Of a DNA stretch of 64,000 nt, positions 54,711 through 63,845 are shown in pieces. Within the stretch, counting starts at the first letter, position 1. Each line of letters opens with the position of its first letter. The position numbers were made by a program, and so were the translations under genes. The stretch covers positions 1 through 64,000 of the forward strand of contig CAYRYO010000005.1 in the NCBI GenBank assembly GCA_964428475.1, read 5' to 3'. Under the pieces are notes generated by a model. It was not told where the DNA came from and made no database searches. It saw only the letters and a list, made by a program, of their open reading frames with translations. Source of the stretch: JARICQ01 sp964428475 (GTDB lineage: Bacteria > Bacillota > Clostridia > Tissierellales > Tissierellaceae).

Positions 54711-57700
54711 ATGAAGATAATAGATAATAGATATAAGATAGATAAAAATATCTATAATGATTTTTTTGTAGAAGCATATAAAGTTGAAGACTTATGGAAA
54801 AATGATAAAGCTAAGTTTCTAAAGTTATATCACTATAATTTGCAAAAAGAACTTATAGATTATTTTACGACAAATCAAATAAAAATATCCAATTTAAAAC
54901 ATAGAAACATATTACATAGTGAAAAATTTGATATAGTTGATACTATAGACACAAAAAAAACGAATATGATAATGTACTATTCTATTGCAAATTATATAGG
55001 ACACATAACCCTTGAAGACAAAAACATGACACTAAAATTCGAAGAAAAACTTAATGTTTTATTAGACATTATATTGGCGATAAATTTTTTGCATTATAGG
55101 GGATATACATATAGATTTTTAAATCCAACCCACATATTTATAGTAGAAAACAATACAGCTAAATTACAAAACATTTCCAATATGATAGAAAAGATGTTTA
55201 TAAATAAGTATAGTGAGTTTGAAAGAAGATTTTTATCTCAAAACATTATTGAAAATAATAAAAATGAAAATGTTACAGTAGACTATTATTCGCTGGCACA
55301 AATTATAAAATATATGTTTTTAGAAGAGAGTGAGAGTTTAAGTTATTTAAATGAATGTCATGGTGGAATTAAAACATTAGAATTTTTTAATTCTGTAGCT
55401 AAAAATCTAGAAAAACAAAGTTTTAAACTAGAGAAAATTAATTTAGTTAATTTAGCTGATAGTATTATTAAATTTTTTAAAATTGATTACAATTACGATT
55501 TGATTAAAGAAAGAGATATGTTGTTTTTACAAAACAATATTATAGGAAGAGATAAGGAAATTTCACGCTTAATGGAATTAGATGATAGTGTATCTAAAAA
55601 ACTAAATGTCTCAAATATTTCAATAATAAATGGAGAATATGGTATAGGTAAGACAAGATTTTTAAAAGAAATTTCTCATAGGTTGAGACTTAAAAATAGA
55701 AGTGTATATTCAATACAAGTCAAAAAAAGACCAGATGATGATATACTAGATATATGTAATTTATTAAGACAATCTATGCCTGAGACTCCAAGTGACTTAA
55801 AAGAAAAATATAGAGTAGAGTTTTCAAGTATTCTTCCTGAGTTAAGATTAAATTCAGATTCTGAAAGGATTTTAGATATAGGAAATAATTCTGAAAAATA
55901 TAGGATCTATAATAGAATAGATAATTACTTAAAAGATTTATCTTTGAGTAGAACTATATATTTACTACTAGATGATATTCATAACTGCAATAATGAATTT
56001 TTAAATTTACTTGATTATTTAGTAAACGCTTTAAATGGTAGCAATGTAATATTTATATTATCATATGATGAAAATGAAATAGAGACAAAGAAAAATATTA
56101 AATTAAGAATTAAGGATTGGGAAAAAAACTTAAATGCATCAGAGATACGGCTTCATAAGTTAGATTTAGAGGAAATTGGCAAAATAATAAGAGATATTAT
56201 GGGAATTTCATATGTTCCTTTAGATATGTCTTCAACTTTATTTAAGGAATCGCAAGGGAATCCAAGGAGAATTGAAGAATTAGTTAATTATTTATATAAT
56301 ATTGGTCAACTTCATATGGGTTCTAATGGAGAATGGATATTTAAAACGGAAGATTACTCAGATATATATATTCCATCAAGTATAGATGCTATGATGTTAC
56401 AACAATTAAATATAGTTCAAGAAAAATACTATCAAATAATTAAAATTATGGCAATATTTGAGGATTTACTTCATAAGGATATATTGATTGAAATGTTAGA
56501 TATAGAAGAGGATCAATTAGAGCTATTATTTGAAGAACTTAGTGATATGAGACTAATAGAAAAAAAATTAGTAGATTGGGGATATAGTTATAGTGTAAAT
56601 AGTGATGAACTCAAAAAAATGATTTATTTTGAAATACCAGAAAATGAAAAGATAATCCTTCATAAAAAGGCAGTTCAAATAATAGAGGCACTTGATAGTG
56701 AATTATATGATTCCATGTTTGAGGAATTGATTTATCAACTTATGAAATCCAAACAAAAGAATAAGGTTCTAAGAGTTATATTGAGTAAAGTAAAAACATT
56801 AGAAAACAGATATGGATCTCAAGCAAAGTATTTGTTAGATAAAGCATATAATATAGCACATAAAGATCAAGATGATTTAATTAAATTAGAGATATTAAAA
56901 AAAATAGTAGATATATTTTTAATAAGGGGAGAATTAAGTGAAGACAATACTTATTTAAAAGAGTATATTCATTTAGCAGAGTTATTAGATTCAAAGATTA
57001 ATATTTTAAATTACAAAAAGGTTATAACGGAAATTTATTTTAAAAGAGGAAAAATAAACTTGTGTGAAGAGCAGATTTCAGAAATAAATGCAATAAATAA
57101 AGATGTAAAGCTAATTACATTTGATTTATATGCTTTAACAGCGACTGCTTTAATAAATGTTCAAAGAGGAGAACTATTAATAGCTAAACAACAATTACAA
57201 GAAGCTAAAAAAACAGCTAAAAGACATAATCTATATGGATATTTAGGGAACATATACAATAGAATGGGAATAATAGAAAATCTAAACGGAAATCAAGAAA
57301 TTGCCAGTGAATATTATGAGAAGAGTTATGATTTTTTTATTAAAGATAAAAACATAACAGAATCTGTAAAGCCAATTAACAATCTTGGAAATATATATGT
57401 AGATTACTTAAATAACAAGGAAAAAGCAACAGAATATTATCAAAAAGGCATGGAAATCAGTGCTAAATACGGAATTAAAAAAAGTCAAATTATCTTTTTG
57501 ATAAATATTAGTGAACTGAGCTTAAGTAACCATGAGTATGACAAGGCCTTAGAATATATACTAGAGGCAAATGAAATGGCAATAGACCTACATTATGTAG
57601 ATAGTATAATAATATCTCAGGCAATCTTAGGAAAGATATATTTAGCGATTGATAAATACAAAGAGGCATATAAATGTTATAAATATTTAAAAGATATATT

Positions 57701-60080
57701 TAAAGATAGGGAAATTACAGATATTGAACTTTTACTATATGGGTATGATTTTTTAGGTAGCTTTTATATGTATGGAGGGGACTGGGATAAGGCTCAAAAA
57801 TATATAGAGATAGAAAAAGATTTAGCATTTAAGTCCAATATAAGACAGTATTATAGATCTAAATTCAAGCTTATTTTAATTGATTTTTTTAGAAATAATA
57901 AGTTTAATAAAGCAATAGTAGATAAATTCATAGATGAATATAAATCTACACCTTATATAGAAGATTTTAGAGAAGCTCTATTGAATTTGATAATTTTAAA
58001 TATTATTAAAGGAGACAAATTATACGCTGTCAAGTTTTTAGAATATGATGGAGAAATCAAGGGAAAAGTTGAATTAGAAAAGTTGAATAAAATAAGGTCT
58101 ATTGCTTTGAACCTTTTATCTTCAGCTCAAAATGATAAAGATAATTTAGCAGAGGTAGAAAAAATCCTTAGAAATGAATACTGTGACTTTCAAAATATGG
58201 TAACAGTTCATATAGCAGATAGATATGCAAAGCAAAATAAATACAAAAAGGCTATTAAATACTATATAGAAGCAATAGACTATATATATAAAAGAACAAT
58301 GAAAATACCTAAATGGGAATTAAAAGTTACTTTTATTAAAAGTAGAAATACAGATTATATAAAAGATAAAATTGTGGAAATGTTAAACAATGAATATGGG
58401 AAAAAAATCAATTTTTTAAAAATAGACAATATAAGCAGTGAAGTAAATAATGATGTGTTAAAAAAATATTTTGATTTTAATGGCGTAATAGAGGCAATAG
58501 GTAAAGAAAAATTTGCACAAATAGTCAAAGTTGATTCTTATGGAGATGCTTTTAATATAGAAAACGTAGAATCTTTATTGTCTATATTAAAAGATGATTA
58601 CAAATATAATTTAGATTTAATATTAGGCTATCTATCAAAAGAGACAGTTGCAACTAAGGCATCTATTTTAGAATATGATAAAGAAACTGATAGTTATAAT
58701 ATAGTATCTTCTTTAAATACAGACCTTAATATAGATATAAATAAAAACATATTAAAGATAGCAAATAGAACGCAAAAGGGTCTTTTGCTAACCAATGATG
58801 AGGATGATTCCTTTAGCCTATCCTATAGAAATTGTCTATCAGAAGGTATAACAGCAATGATTTGCTTTCCTATTGACATAAATAATATATTATCAAAACC
58901 TGTGGGAGAACGTAGAAAATATATAAATAAAGAGAATAATATAATAGGTTATTTATTATTGGAGACAGATAGGGGATTTAATGAGTTTAACGAAGACGCC
59001 TTGGATCTTATAGAGAATATTTTATACTTAATATATGTAAATTTAGAAAATAATAAACTTAAATTGATAGCTACTACAGATAAGTTGACTGGAACATTTA
59101 CTAGAAAATACTATGAGGAAATATTTAAAGATATTATAGATAGTGAAAAACTAACAAATCAAGGGTTTTCTTTGTTTATGATTGACTTAGATAAGTTTAA
59201 AGCCATAAATGACACTTATGGCCATAGAAAAGGCGATGAAGTGTTAAAGAAAGTTGGAAAGATAATAAAGGATAGTGTGCGAAGCACAGATATAGTTGCA
59301 AGATATGGTGGAGAAGAATTTGTAGTACTTTTAAAAGGTACTACGGAAAAGGAAGCTTTAGCGATAGGTGAAAAGATAAGAAAAAATGTAGAGAATGTAA
59401 GTATAAAAGGACTTGAAAATGGAATTACATTGAGTATAGGAGTTTCGATATATCCAAGTCATAGTAAATTCAAAGAAGATTTAGTTGAAAAGGCTGATCA
59501 GGCTTTATACTATGCAAAACAAACTGGGAGAAACAAAGTATGCATATGGGACTATAATATGGATGATTCCTTTGAGAGAGTAGATAAGCTAGCAGGAATA
59601 TTAACAGGAACTAGTGAAATTGACAACAAGAATATATTGGGATTTATTCAGATAATACAATTAACAGAAGAAAAAGGTGATTTAAAGCAAAAAATATATA
59701 AGTTTTTAGGCGAATTGCTGAATGTAATAGATGCAGAGACTGCAACTATTATGGTGCTTGATAAAAGCGAAAAAAAACATTATACTAGAATCAAGTCAAA
59801 TGAAAATTTCATAGATACACCTGTACTAAACAGGCAAATAATAGATAGAGTAATATCAAATAAAAAGGGTGAATTTTTGATAGATTGGGATGATTTGAAA
59901 AATAGTGAAACTGTATCAGGAATACCAAGTTGGAAATCGGTTATAGTTGTACCAATGATAAGGAATGGTGATATTAAAGGCTTAGTTTATATTACTGCAC
60001 CTTTAAAGAAAAAGGAATTTGATTTTAATTCATTCAATTTAGCTAAAAATTATGCAAGTATATTTACATCACTATTATAA
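54711..60080 (+). CDS. giant pseudokinase/AAA/TPR/GAF/GGDEF/GAF signalling protein
   Basis: This 1789-residue cytoplasmic protein has: a degenerate protein-kinase-like domain (about 1-270), where the catalytic-loop HRD reads Y134-R135-F136 and the DFG position is not acidic; an AAA/STAND-type ATPase (about 280-530) with Walker A GEYGIGKT at 308-315 and Walker B-like LLLDDIHNC near 421; winged-helix-like and TPR repeats (about 560-1240); a GAF domain (about 1290-1440); a GGDEF domain (about 1445-1610) with intact active site GGEEF at 1533-1537 and an RxxD inhibitory site at 1524-1527; and a C-terminal GAF domain (about 1640-1789). It should make cyclic di-GMP in answer to signals read by the other domains. 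An AAAAGGGG site precedes the ATG. It is followed by cheW-like, DegS-like and DegU-like genes. Confidence 0.9.
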   Translation: MKIIDNRYKIDKNIYNDFFVEAYKVEDLWKNDKAKFLKLYHYNLQKELIDYFTTNQIKISNLKHRNILHSEKFDIVDTIDTKKTNMIMYYSIANYIGHITLEDKNMTLKFEEKLNVLLDIILAINFLHYRGYTYRFLNPTHIFIVENNTAKLQNISNMIEKMFINKYSEFERRFLSQNIIENNKNENVTVDYYSLAQIIKYMFLEESESLSYLNECHGGIKTLEFFNSVAKNLEKQSFKLEKINLVNLADSIIKFFKIDYNYDLIKERDMLFLQNNIIGRDKEISRLMELDDSVSKKLNVSNISIINGEYGIGKTRFLKEISHRLRLKNRSVYSIQVKKRPDDDILDICNLLRQSMPETPSDLKEKYRVEFSSILPELRLNSDSERILDIGNNSEKYRIYNRIDNYLKDLSLSRTIYLLLDDIHNCNNEFLNLLDYLVNALNGSNVIFILSYDENEIETKKNIKLRIKDWEKNLNASEIRLHKLDLEEIGKIIRDIMGISYVPLDMSSTLFKESQGNPRRIEELVNYLYNIGQLHMGSNGEWIFKTEDYSDIYIPSSIDAMMLQQLNIVQEKYYQIIKIMAIFEDLLHKDILIEMLDIEEDQLELLFEELSDMRLIEKKLVDWGYSYSVNSDELKKMIYFEIPENEKIILHKKAVQIIEALDSELYDSMFEELIYQLMKSKQKNKVLRVILSKVKTLENRYGSQAKYLLDKAYNIAHKDQDDLIKLEILKKIVDIFLIRGELSEDNTYLKEYIHLAELLDSKINILNYKKVITEIYFKRGKINLCEEQISEINAINKDVKLITFDLYALTATALINVQRGELLIAKQQLQEAKKTAKRHNLYGYLGNIYNRMGIIENLNGNQEIASEYYEKSYDFFIKDKNITESVKPINNLGNIYVDYLNNKEKATEYYQKGMEISAKYGIKKSQIIFLINISELSLSNHEYDKALEYILEANEMAIDLHYVDSIIISQAILGKIYLAIDKYKEAYKCYKYLKDIFKDREITDIELLLYGYDFLGSFYMYGGDWDKAQKYIEIEKDLAFKSNIRQYYRSKFKLILIDFFRNNKFNKAIVDKFIDEYKSTPYIEDFREALLNLIILNIIKGDKLYAVKFLEYDGEIKGKVELEKLNKIRSIALNLLSSAQNDKDNLAEVEKILRNEYCDFQNMVTVHIADRYAKQNKYKKAIKYYIEAIDYIYKRTMKIPKWELKVTFIKSRNTDYIKDKIVEMLNNEYGKKINFLKIDNISSEVNNDVLKKYFDFNGVIEAIGKEKFAQIVKVDSYGDAFNIENVESLLSILKDDYKYNLDLILGYLSKETVATKASILEYDKETDSYNIVSSLNTDLNIDINKNILKIANRTQKGLLLTNDEDDSFSLSYRNCLSEGITAMICFPIDINNILSKPVGERRKYINKENNIIGYLLLETDRGFNEFNEDALDLIENILYLIYVNLENNKLKLIATTDKLTGTFTRKYYEEIFKDIIDSEKLTNQGFSLFMIDLDKFKAINDTYGHRKGDEVLKKVGKIIKDSVRSTDIVARYGGEEFVVLLKGTTEKEALAIGEKIRKNVENVSIKGLENGITLSIGVSIYPSHSKFKEDLVEKADQALYYAKQTGRNKVCIWDYNMDDSFERVDKLAGILTGTSEIDNKNILGFIQIIQLTEEKGDLKQKIYKFLGELLNVIDAETATIMVLDKSEKKHYTRIKSNENFIDTPVLNRQIIDRVISNKKGEFLIDWDDLKNSETVSGIPSWKSVIVVPMIRNGDIKGLVYITAPLKKKEFDFNSFNLAKNYASIFTSLL

Positions 60081-60155
60081 TTTAAAAAAATAGTAGCGAG
60101 ATTATCAAACGTTAATGTTCTTTAAAAGCATTTATATTTAAGGGGGAGAGTTATT

Positions 60156-60614
60156 ATGTCAGAAAAGCAATATGTTGTTTTTAAGTTAGATAAGGGAGAA
60201 TTTGGGATAGATATCATGAATGTACAGGAAATAAGCCCATATGAAGAATCAACATCACTACCCAATACTCCAGATTTTATGGAAGGGGTAATAAATTATA
60301 GAGGGAAAGTAATACCGATCATAAATCTAAAGAAAAGATTTTTATTAGGCAAAATAGAATATAATAAAGATACCAGGATTATAGTTATAAACTTAAACGA
60401 TAAAGAAGTTGGTTTTGTGGTAGATGAAGCCTCTCAAACTGTTAGACTTAATGACACTGATATAGATCCTGCTCCAGAGATTATATCTGGTGTTGATAAG
60501 AGATATATAACAGGGGTGGGGAAATTAGGTGAAAAAAGGCTCCTTATACTAATTGATTTAAATAAAGTTCTCTCGGGAGAAGAGATAAGAGAAATAGAAA
60601 ATTTACAGGTTTAG
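60156..60614 (+). CDS. CheW-like adaptor protein
   Basis: This 152-residue single-domain protein has the CheW fold: KLDKGEFGIDIMNVQEI, then FMEGVINYRGKVIPIINLKKR near residue 46, and GFVVDEASQTVRL near 85. CheW joins receptors to the kinase CheA. No CheA, receptor or other chemotaxis gene is in the window, so it may serve as a scaffold for the giant protein or the DegS-like kinase. It lies 75 bases after the giant gene with a GGGGGAGAG site and is four bases before the kinase gene. Confidence 0.92.
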   Translation: MSEKQYVVFKLDKGEFGIDIMNVQEISPYEESTSLPNTPDFMEGVINYRGKVIPIINLKKRFLLGKIEYNKDTRIIVINLNDKEVGFVVDEASQTVRLNDTDIDPAPEIISGVDKRYITGVGKLGEKRLLILIDLNKVLSGEEIREIENLQV

Positions 60615-60617
60615 GAT

Positions 60618-61784
60618 ATGAGCGATAAAACACAAATTGACATAAGAAAACTAAATGAAATATTACAATCTACTGTAGAAAACATTGAAAAAAGTCAAGG
60701 AGAAATCGAAGAGATAGTTACCTATTCTAAAAATGAACATGAAAGACTAGAAAGTGAATTAGATGCATTAAAGACAGAAATAAAAGAACAAATAGAAGAA
60801 GTCAATAGAATTGAAAAGCTGAATAAAAAGCATAGACTGAATTTGTCCAGCAAAAGTAAGAATTTCGAAAAATACAGCGAAAAAGAAATACAAGAAGCAT
60901 ATGATCTTGCAAATCAAACAAGAGTGATACTATTCCTTAAGAGAGAAGAAGAAAAAAACCTTATTAAAAGAAGAAGTGAACTTGAAATAAGGTTAAAAAG
61001 TTCATTTGAATTATATAAAAAGGCTGAGGGTTTAAACAAGCAGATAAAAGTAGCTACTGAATACTTACTTGGTAATATGGATGATGTAGCATCTACTATA
61101 GATGGATTAAGTGAAAAGCATATGCTGGCAATAAAGATTATTGAAGCGCAAGAAGAAGAAAGACTTAGATTAGCAAGAGATATACATGATGGGCCAGCGC
61201 AATCGTTAGCAAACATAATATTAAAAGCTGAATTATGTGAAAAACTTATAAAAAAAGATCCGGAAAAAACAAAAGATGAGATTATAAATCTTAAAGATTT
61301 AACTAAAGATGTACTTAATAATGTGAGAAATGTCATATATGAACTTAGGCCTATGAGTTTAGATGATTTAGGTTTGACTCCTACACTGGGGAAATATATA
61401 GAAAAGTTTAAAATTGAAACCAATATAGATATTAGTCTGAATATATTACAAAACATAGGAGAACTTGATTCAACGGTAGAAGTTTCGCTATTTAGGATAG
61501 TGCAAGAGGGACTAAACAATATAAAGAAACATTCCAATGCTAAGCAGGCTAAAATAATAATAGAAAAACCTAGTAACAAGATAAATTTATTAATCAGTGA
61601 TGATGGGATTGGTTTTGATGTTGAAGAACAGATAAATTCATATGATGAAATAAATAATGGATTTGGACTTATTAGTATAAAACAAAGAGTGAAACTATTA
61701 GAAGGGGATTTCAAAGTATTATCTTCTAAAAACAAAGGTACTAAATTAATTATACAAATACCATTGGGGGAGGATAATATATGA
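60618..61784 (+). CDS. DegS-like cytoplasmic histidine kinase
   Basis: This 388-residue soluble kinase has a coiled-coil N-terminal half (about 1-175), a HisKA_3 domain with phospho-acceptor H190 in ARDIHDGPAQSLAN, and an ATPase domain with NIKKHSNA near residue 305 and ISDDGIGFD, GFGLISIKQR segments. The build matches DegS (DegS about 385 residues, no membrane helix, N-terminal signalling coil). It overlaps the regulator gene by four bases. Its coil may bind the CheW-like protein; that is inference. Confidence 0.92.
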   Translation: MSDKTQIDIRKLNEILQSTVENIEKSQGEIEEIVTYSKNEHERLESELDALKTEIKEQIEEVNRIEKLNKKHRLNLSSKSKNFEKYSEKEIQEAYDLANQTRVILFLKREEEKNLIKRRSELEIRLKSSFELYKKAEGLNKQIKVATEYLLGNMDDVASTIDGLSEKHMLAIKIIEAQEEERLRLARDIHDGPAQSLANIILKAELCEKLIKKDPEKTKDEIINLKDLTKDVLNNVRNVIYELRPMSLDDLGLTPTLGKYIEKFKIETNIDISLNILQNIGELDSTVEVSLFRIVQEGLNNIKKHSNAKQAKIIIEKPSNKINLLISDDGIGFDVEEQINSYDEINNGFGLISIKQRVKLLEGDFKVLSSKNKGTKLIIQIPLGEDNI

Positions 61785-62437
61785 ATTTAGATAAAATTAA
61801 AGTTCTTCTTGTAGATGATCATGTACTAATACGAGAAGGTATAAGGCAGATTTTAGAATTAGAAGACGATATAAAAGTTATATGTCAGGCAAGTGATGGT
61901 GAAGAAGGCTATCAAAAAGCATTGGAGCTAAAACCTGATGTTATTCTACTAGATATAAATATGCCTAATGTTAGTGGGATAGAAACTCTTAGAAAACTTA
62001 AAGATATTGGAATAGATTCTAAAATAATAATGCTTACAATACATGATGATAGGGAGTATATTTTAAGGACATTGAATTTAGGTGCAGATGGATACATTGT
62101 TAAGGATTCAAATGCAGATAGTTTTATAAAAGCTATTCGTCATGTCATGAAGGGAAAAACCTATATACAACCTAGAATAGCTGAAGTGGTTGAAAGTCTT
62201 AAAGAAGATAATTATAAAGATGCAAATATAGAAAAAATCAATAGTCTTACCAGGAGAGAATTTGAAGTTTTAACTTTAATATCTGAAGGTTTAAACAATA
62301 AAGCTATAGCTAATGAGATATTTATAAGCGAAAAAACTGTTAAAAACCATATATCTAGTATATTTAAAAAATTAGAATTAAATGATAGGGTACAAGCCAC
62401 GATTTTTTCATTTAAAAATGGGATAAAAAAGATATAG
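61781..62437 (+). CDS. DegU-like response regulator, NarL/LuxR family
   Basis: This 218-residue regulator has a receiver domain with phospho-acceptor D58 in VILLDINMPN and Lys in GYIVKDSNADS, and a C-terminal LuxR-type helix-turn-helix (LTRREFEVLTLISEGLNNKAIA, about residues 150-171). It is the cognate partner of the upstream kinase by overlap and type. A bidirectional terminator ends the operon. Confidence 0.93.
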   Translation: MNLDKIKVLLVDDHVLIREGIRQILELEDDIKVICQASDGEEGYQKALELKPDVILLDINMPNVSGIETLRKLKDIGIDSKIIMLTIHDDREYILRTLNLGADGYIVKDSNADSFIKAIRHVMKGKTYIQPRIAEVVESLKEDNYKDANIEKINSLTRREFEVLTLISEGLNNKAIANEIFISEKTVKNHISSIFKKLELNDRVQATIFSFKNGIKKI

Positions 62438-62469
62438 AAGTAAAGTATATACTTTACTTCTATATCTTT
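62428..62469. terminator. bidirectional terminator
   Basis: Perfect 21-bp-arm palindrome with AAA and TTT ends, between convergent degU-like and lysR-like genes, covering both stop codons. Confidence 0.85.
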
Positions 62470-63359
62470 AATTTAAGAACAAAATCTTTAAAAGTTTTAT
62501 TGAGTGGAGAAAGTTGTCTATATTTGTGATATGCAAAATAAAATTTTCTTGAAAAGTCCAAGTCGTGAATAAATAATGCATTGTAATTTTTAAAACTTAG
62601 TTCATTTCCCAAAGACCTTTCGGATACAAATCCTATACCCACCCCTAAGGACACTAATTCTTTTATGGATTCAGTATCATTTATATATCCAATTATATTT
62701 AGGTCATTTAAATCAATCATATTATCATTTAATGTTTTTTCTATTAGGTTTCTAGTGCCTGAACCTTCTTCACGGAAAAGCACATTCTCGTCGAATAATA
62801 TGTTTTTACTGATATATGAAAAATTCTTAAAATTATATTTTGAATTTTTTGGAACTATTACGACAAGTCTATCTTGTGCTAAATCGATATAATCTATATG
62901 ACTAGATTCATATTGCGCACCTACTATTCCAAAATCAGCTTCTCCATTTATGATTGTATAGATAACTTCTTTTGAATCTTTTTCGGATAATGTAAATGTT
63001 ATATCAGGATATTCTATTAGAAATTTATTTATAATATTAGGAAGAATATTCCTAATAGGGACGCTACTAGAATGTATATGCAGATGGCCCTGTACTTTAC
63101 CTTTATATGAAGCAAGATTAAATTTTGCCATTTGGCATGAATTAATTATATTTACAGCATATTTATAAAACAAATTACCTTCATGGGTAAGTGTTATGGA
63201 TTTTCCATATCTATTGATAAGTATAGTATCTAATTCTTTTTCTAGGTTTTGTATGTGATTTGTTACTGTGGGTTGAGTAATATATAAAACCTGTGAAGCT
63301 TTTGAGAAGCTTTTTAAATTAGCCACTTGGATAAATGTTTCTAACTGTCTAAATTCCAC
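62460..63359 (-). CDS. LysR-family transcriptional regulator
   Basis: This 299-residue regulator has an N-terminal helix-turn-helix (about 1-65; FSKASQVLYITQPTVTNHI is the recognition part) and a type 2 periplasmic-binding-like effector domain (about 88-299). The REEGSGTR segment near residue 195 and overall form recall the CysB-like group, including selenium-metabolism-associated LysR proteins; this assignment is weak. No target genes are adjacent; the rRNA operon starts on the other side. A GAAAGGAAGGGATG site precedes the ATG on the minus strand. Confidence 0.9.
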   Translation of the reverse strand: MEFRQLETFIQVANLKSFSKASQVLYITQPTVTNHIQNLEKELDTILINRYGKSITLTHEGNLFYKYAVNIINSCQMAKFNLASYKGKVQGHLHIHSSSVPIRNILPNIINKFLIEYPDITFTLSEKDSKEVIYTIINGEADFGIVGAQYESSHIDYIDLAQDRLVVIVPKNSKYNFKNFSYISKNILFDENVLFREEGSGTRNLIEKTLNDNMIDLNDLNIIGYINDTESIKELVSLGVGIGFVSERSLGNELSFKNYNALFIHDLDFSRKFYFAYHKYRQLSPLNKTFKDFVLKLKI

Positions 63360-63485
63360 AATACATCCCTTCCTTTCATATTTAAATGCTAATAAAATTA
63401 TTATAACAAATTAAAGCATAATATGTGAGAAATATAGAGAAATATAATAGACAAAATTAAATTTAGATAAAAGCTTAAAAATCTA

Positions 63486-63514
63486 TTGACTTTTATTAAC
63501 AAACATAGTATTAT
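63486..63514 (+). promoter_or_regulatory. rRNA promoter P1
   Basis: TTGACT, 17-bp spacer, TATTAT. It is the first of two tandem promoters before the 16S gene. The 126 bases between the LysR start and this site are AT-rich and show nothing more. Confidence 0.68.
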
Positions 63515-63578
63515 AATAAAAGTCGGCTGTGGCTAAAAACAAATCGACAATAAAGTCGAAAAAGTTTTAAAAAAACAG

Positions 63579-63607
63579 TTGACAAAGAGTTTAGTAGATG
63601 TTATACT
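63579..63607 (+). promoter_or_regulatory. rRNA promoter P2
   Basis: Perfect TTGACA, 17-bp spacer, TATACT. Predicted start near 63614, just before the structured leader. Confidence 0.82.
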
Positions 63608-63612
63608 AAATA

Positions 63613-63845
63613 AGTCGCCTCGAGAGACTATGACCTAACTTAACGAACGGTAGTGAGTTTTAGTAGGTCAAGCGCAATGAGCACCAAATCTATACGAGCC
63701 TAGCGAGTAATAGATTTGAGTAGCGAAACTGAGACGACACAGAACCTAGACAACTAAACAGTGTAAGAAACTTTGAATTATATAAAGTAACACACATGAA
63801 ACAAACAGTCAGCAAAACAATTTGAGCTAGTCAAGTCAAACACTT
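63613..63845 (+). other. 16S rRNA leader with nested stems
   Basis: Outer stem GTCGcCTC (63613-63620) with GAGaCGAC (63731-63738); inner stems TGACCTA (63631-63637) with TAGGTCA (63664-63670), and CAAATCTAT (63685-63693) with ATAGATTTG (63710-63718). Such leaders guide rRNA processing and antitermination. The last 100 bases before 16S show no clear stem in this window; their partner may lie after the 16S gene. Confidence 0.6.

Noticed and set aside
60914..61735. 273-residue minus-strand frame
   Set aside because: It is opposite the DegS-like kinase gene and made of Ser/Leu/Ile runs typical of an antisense shadow.
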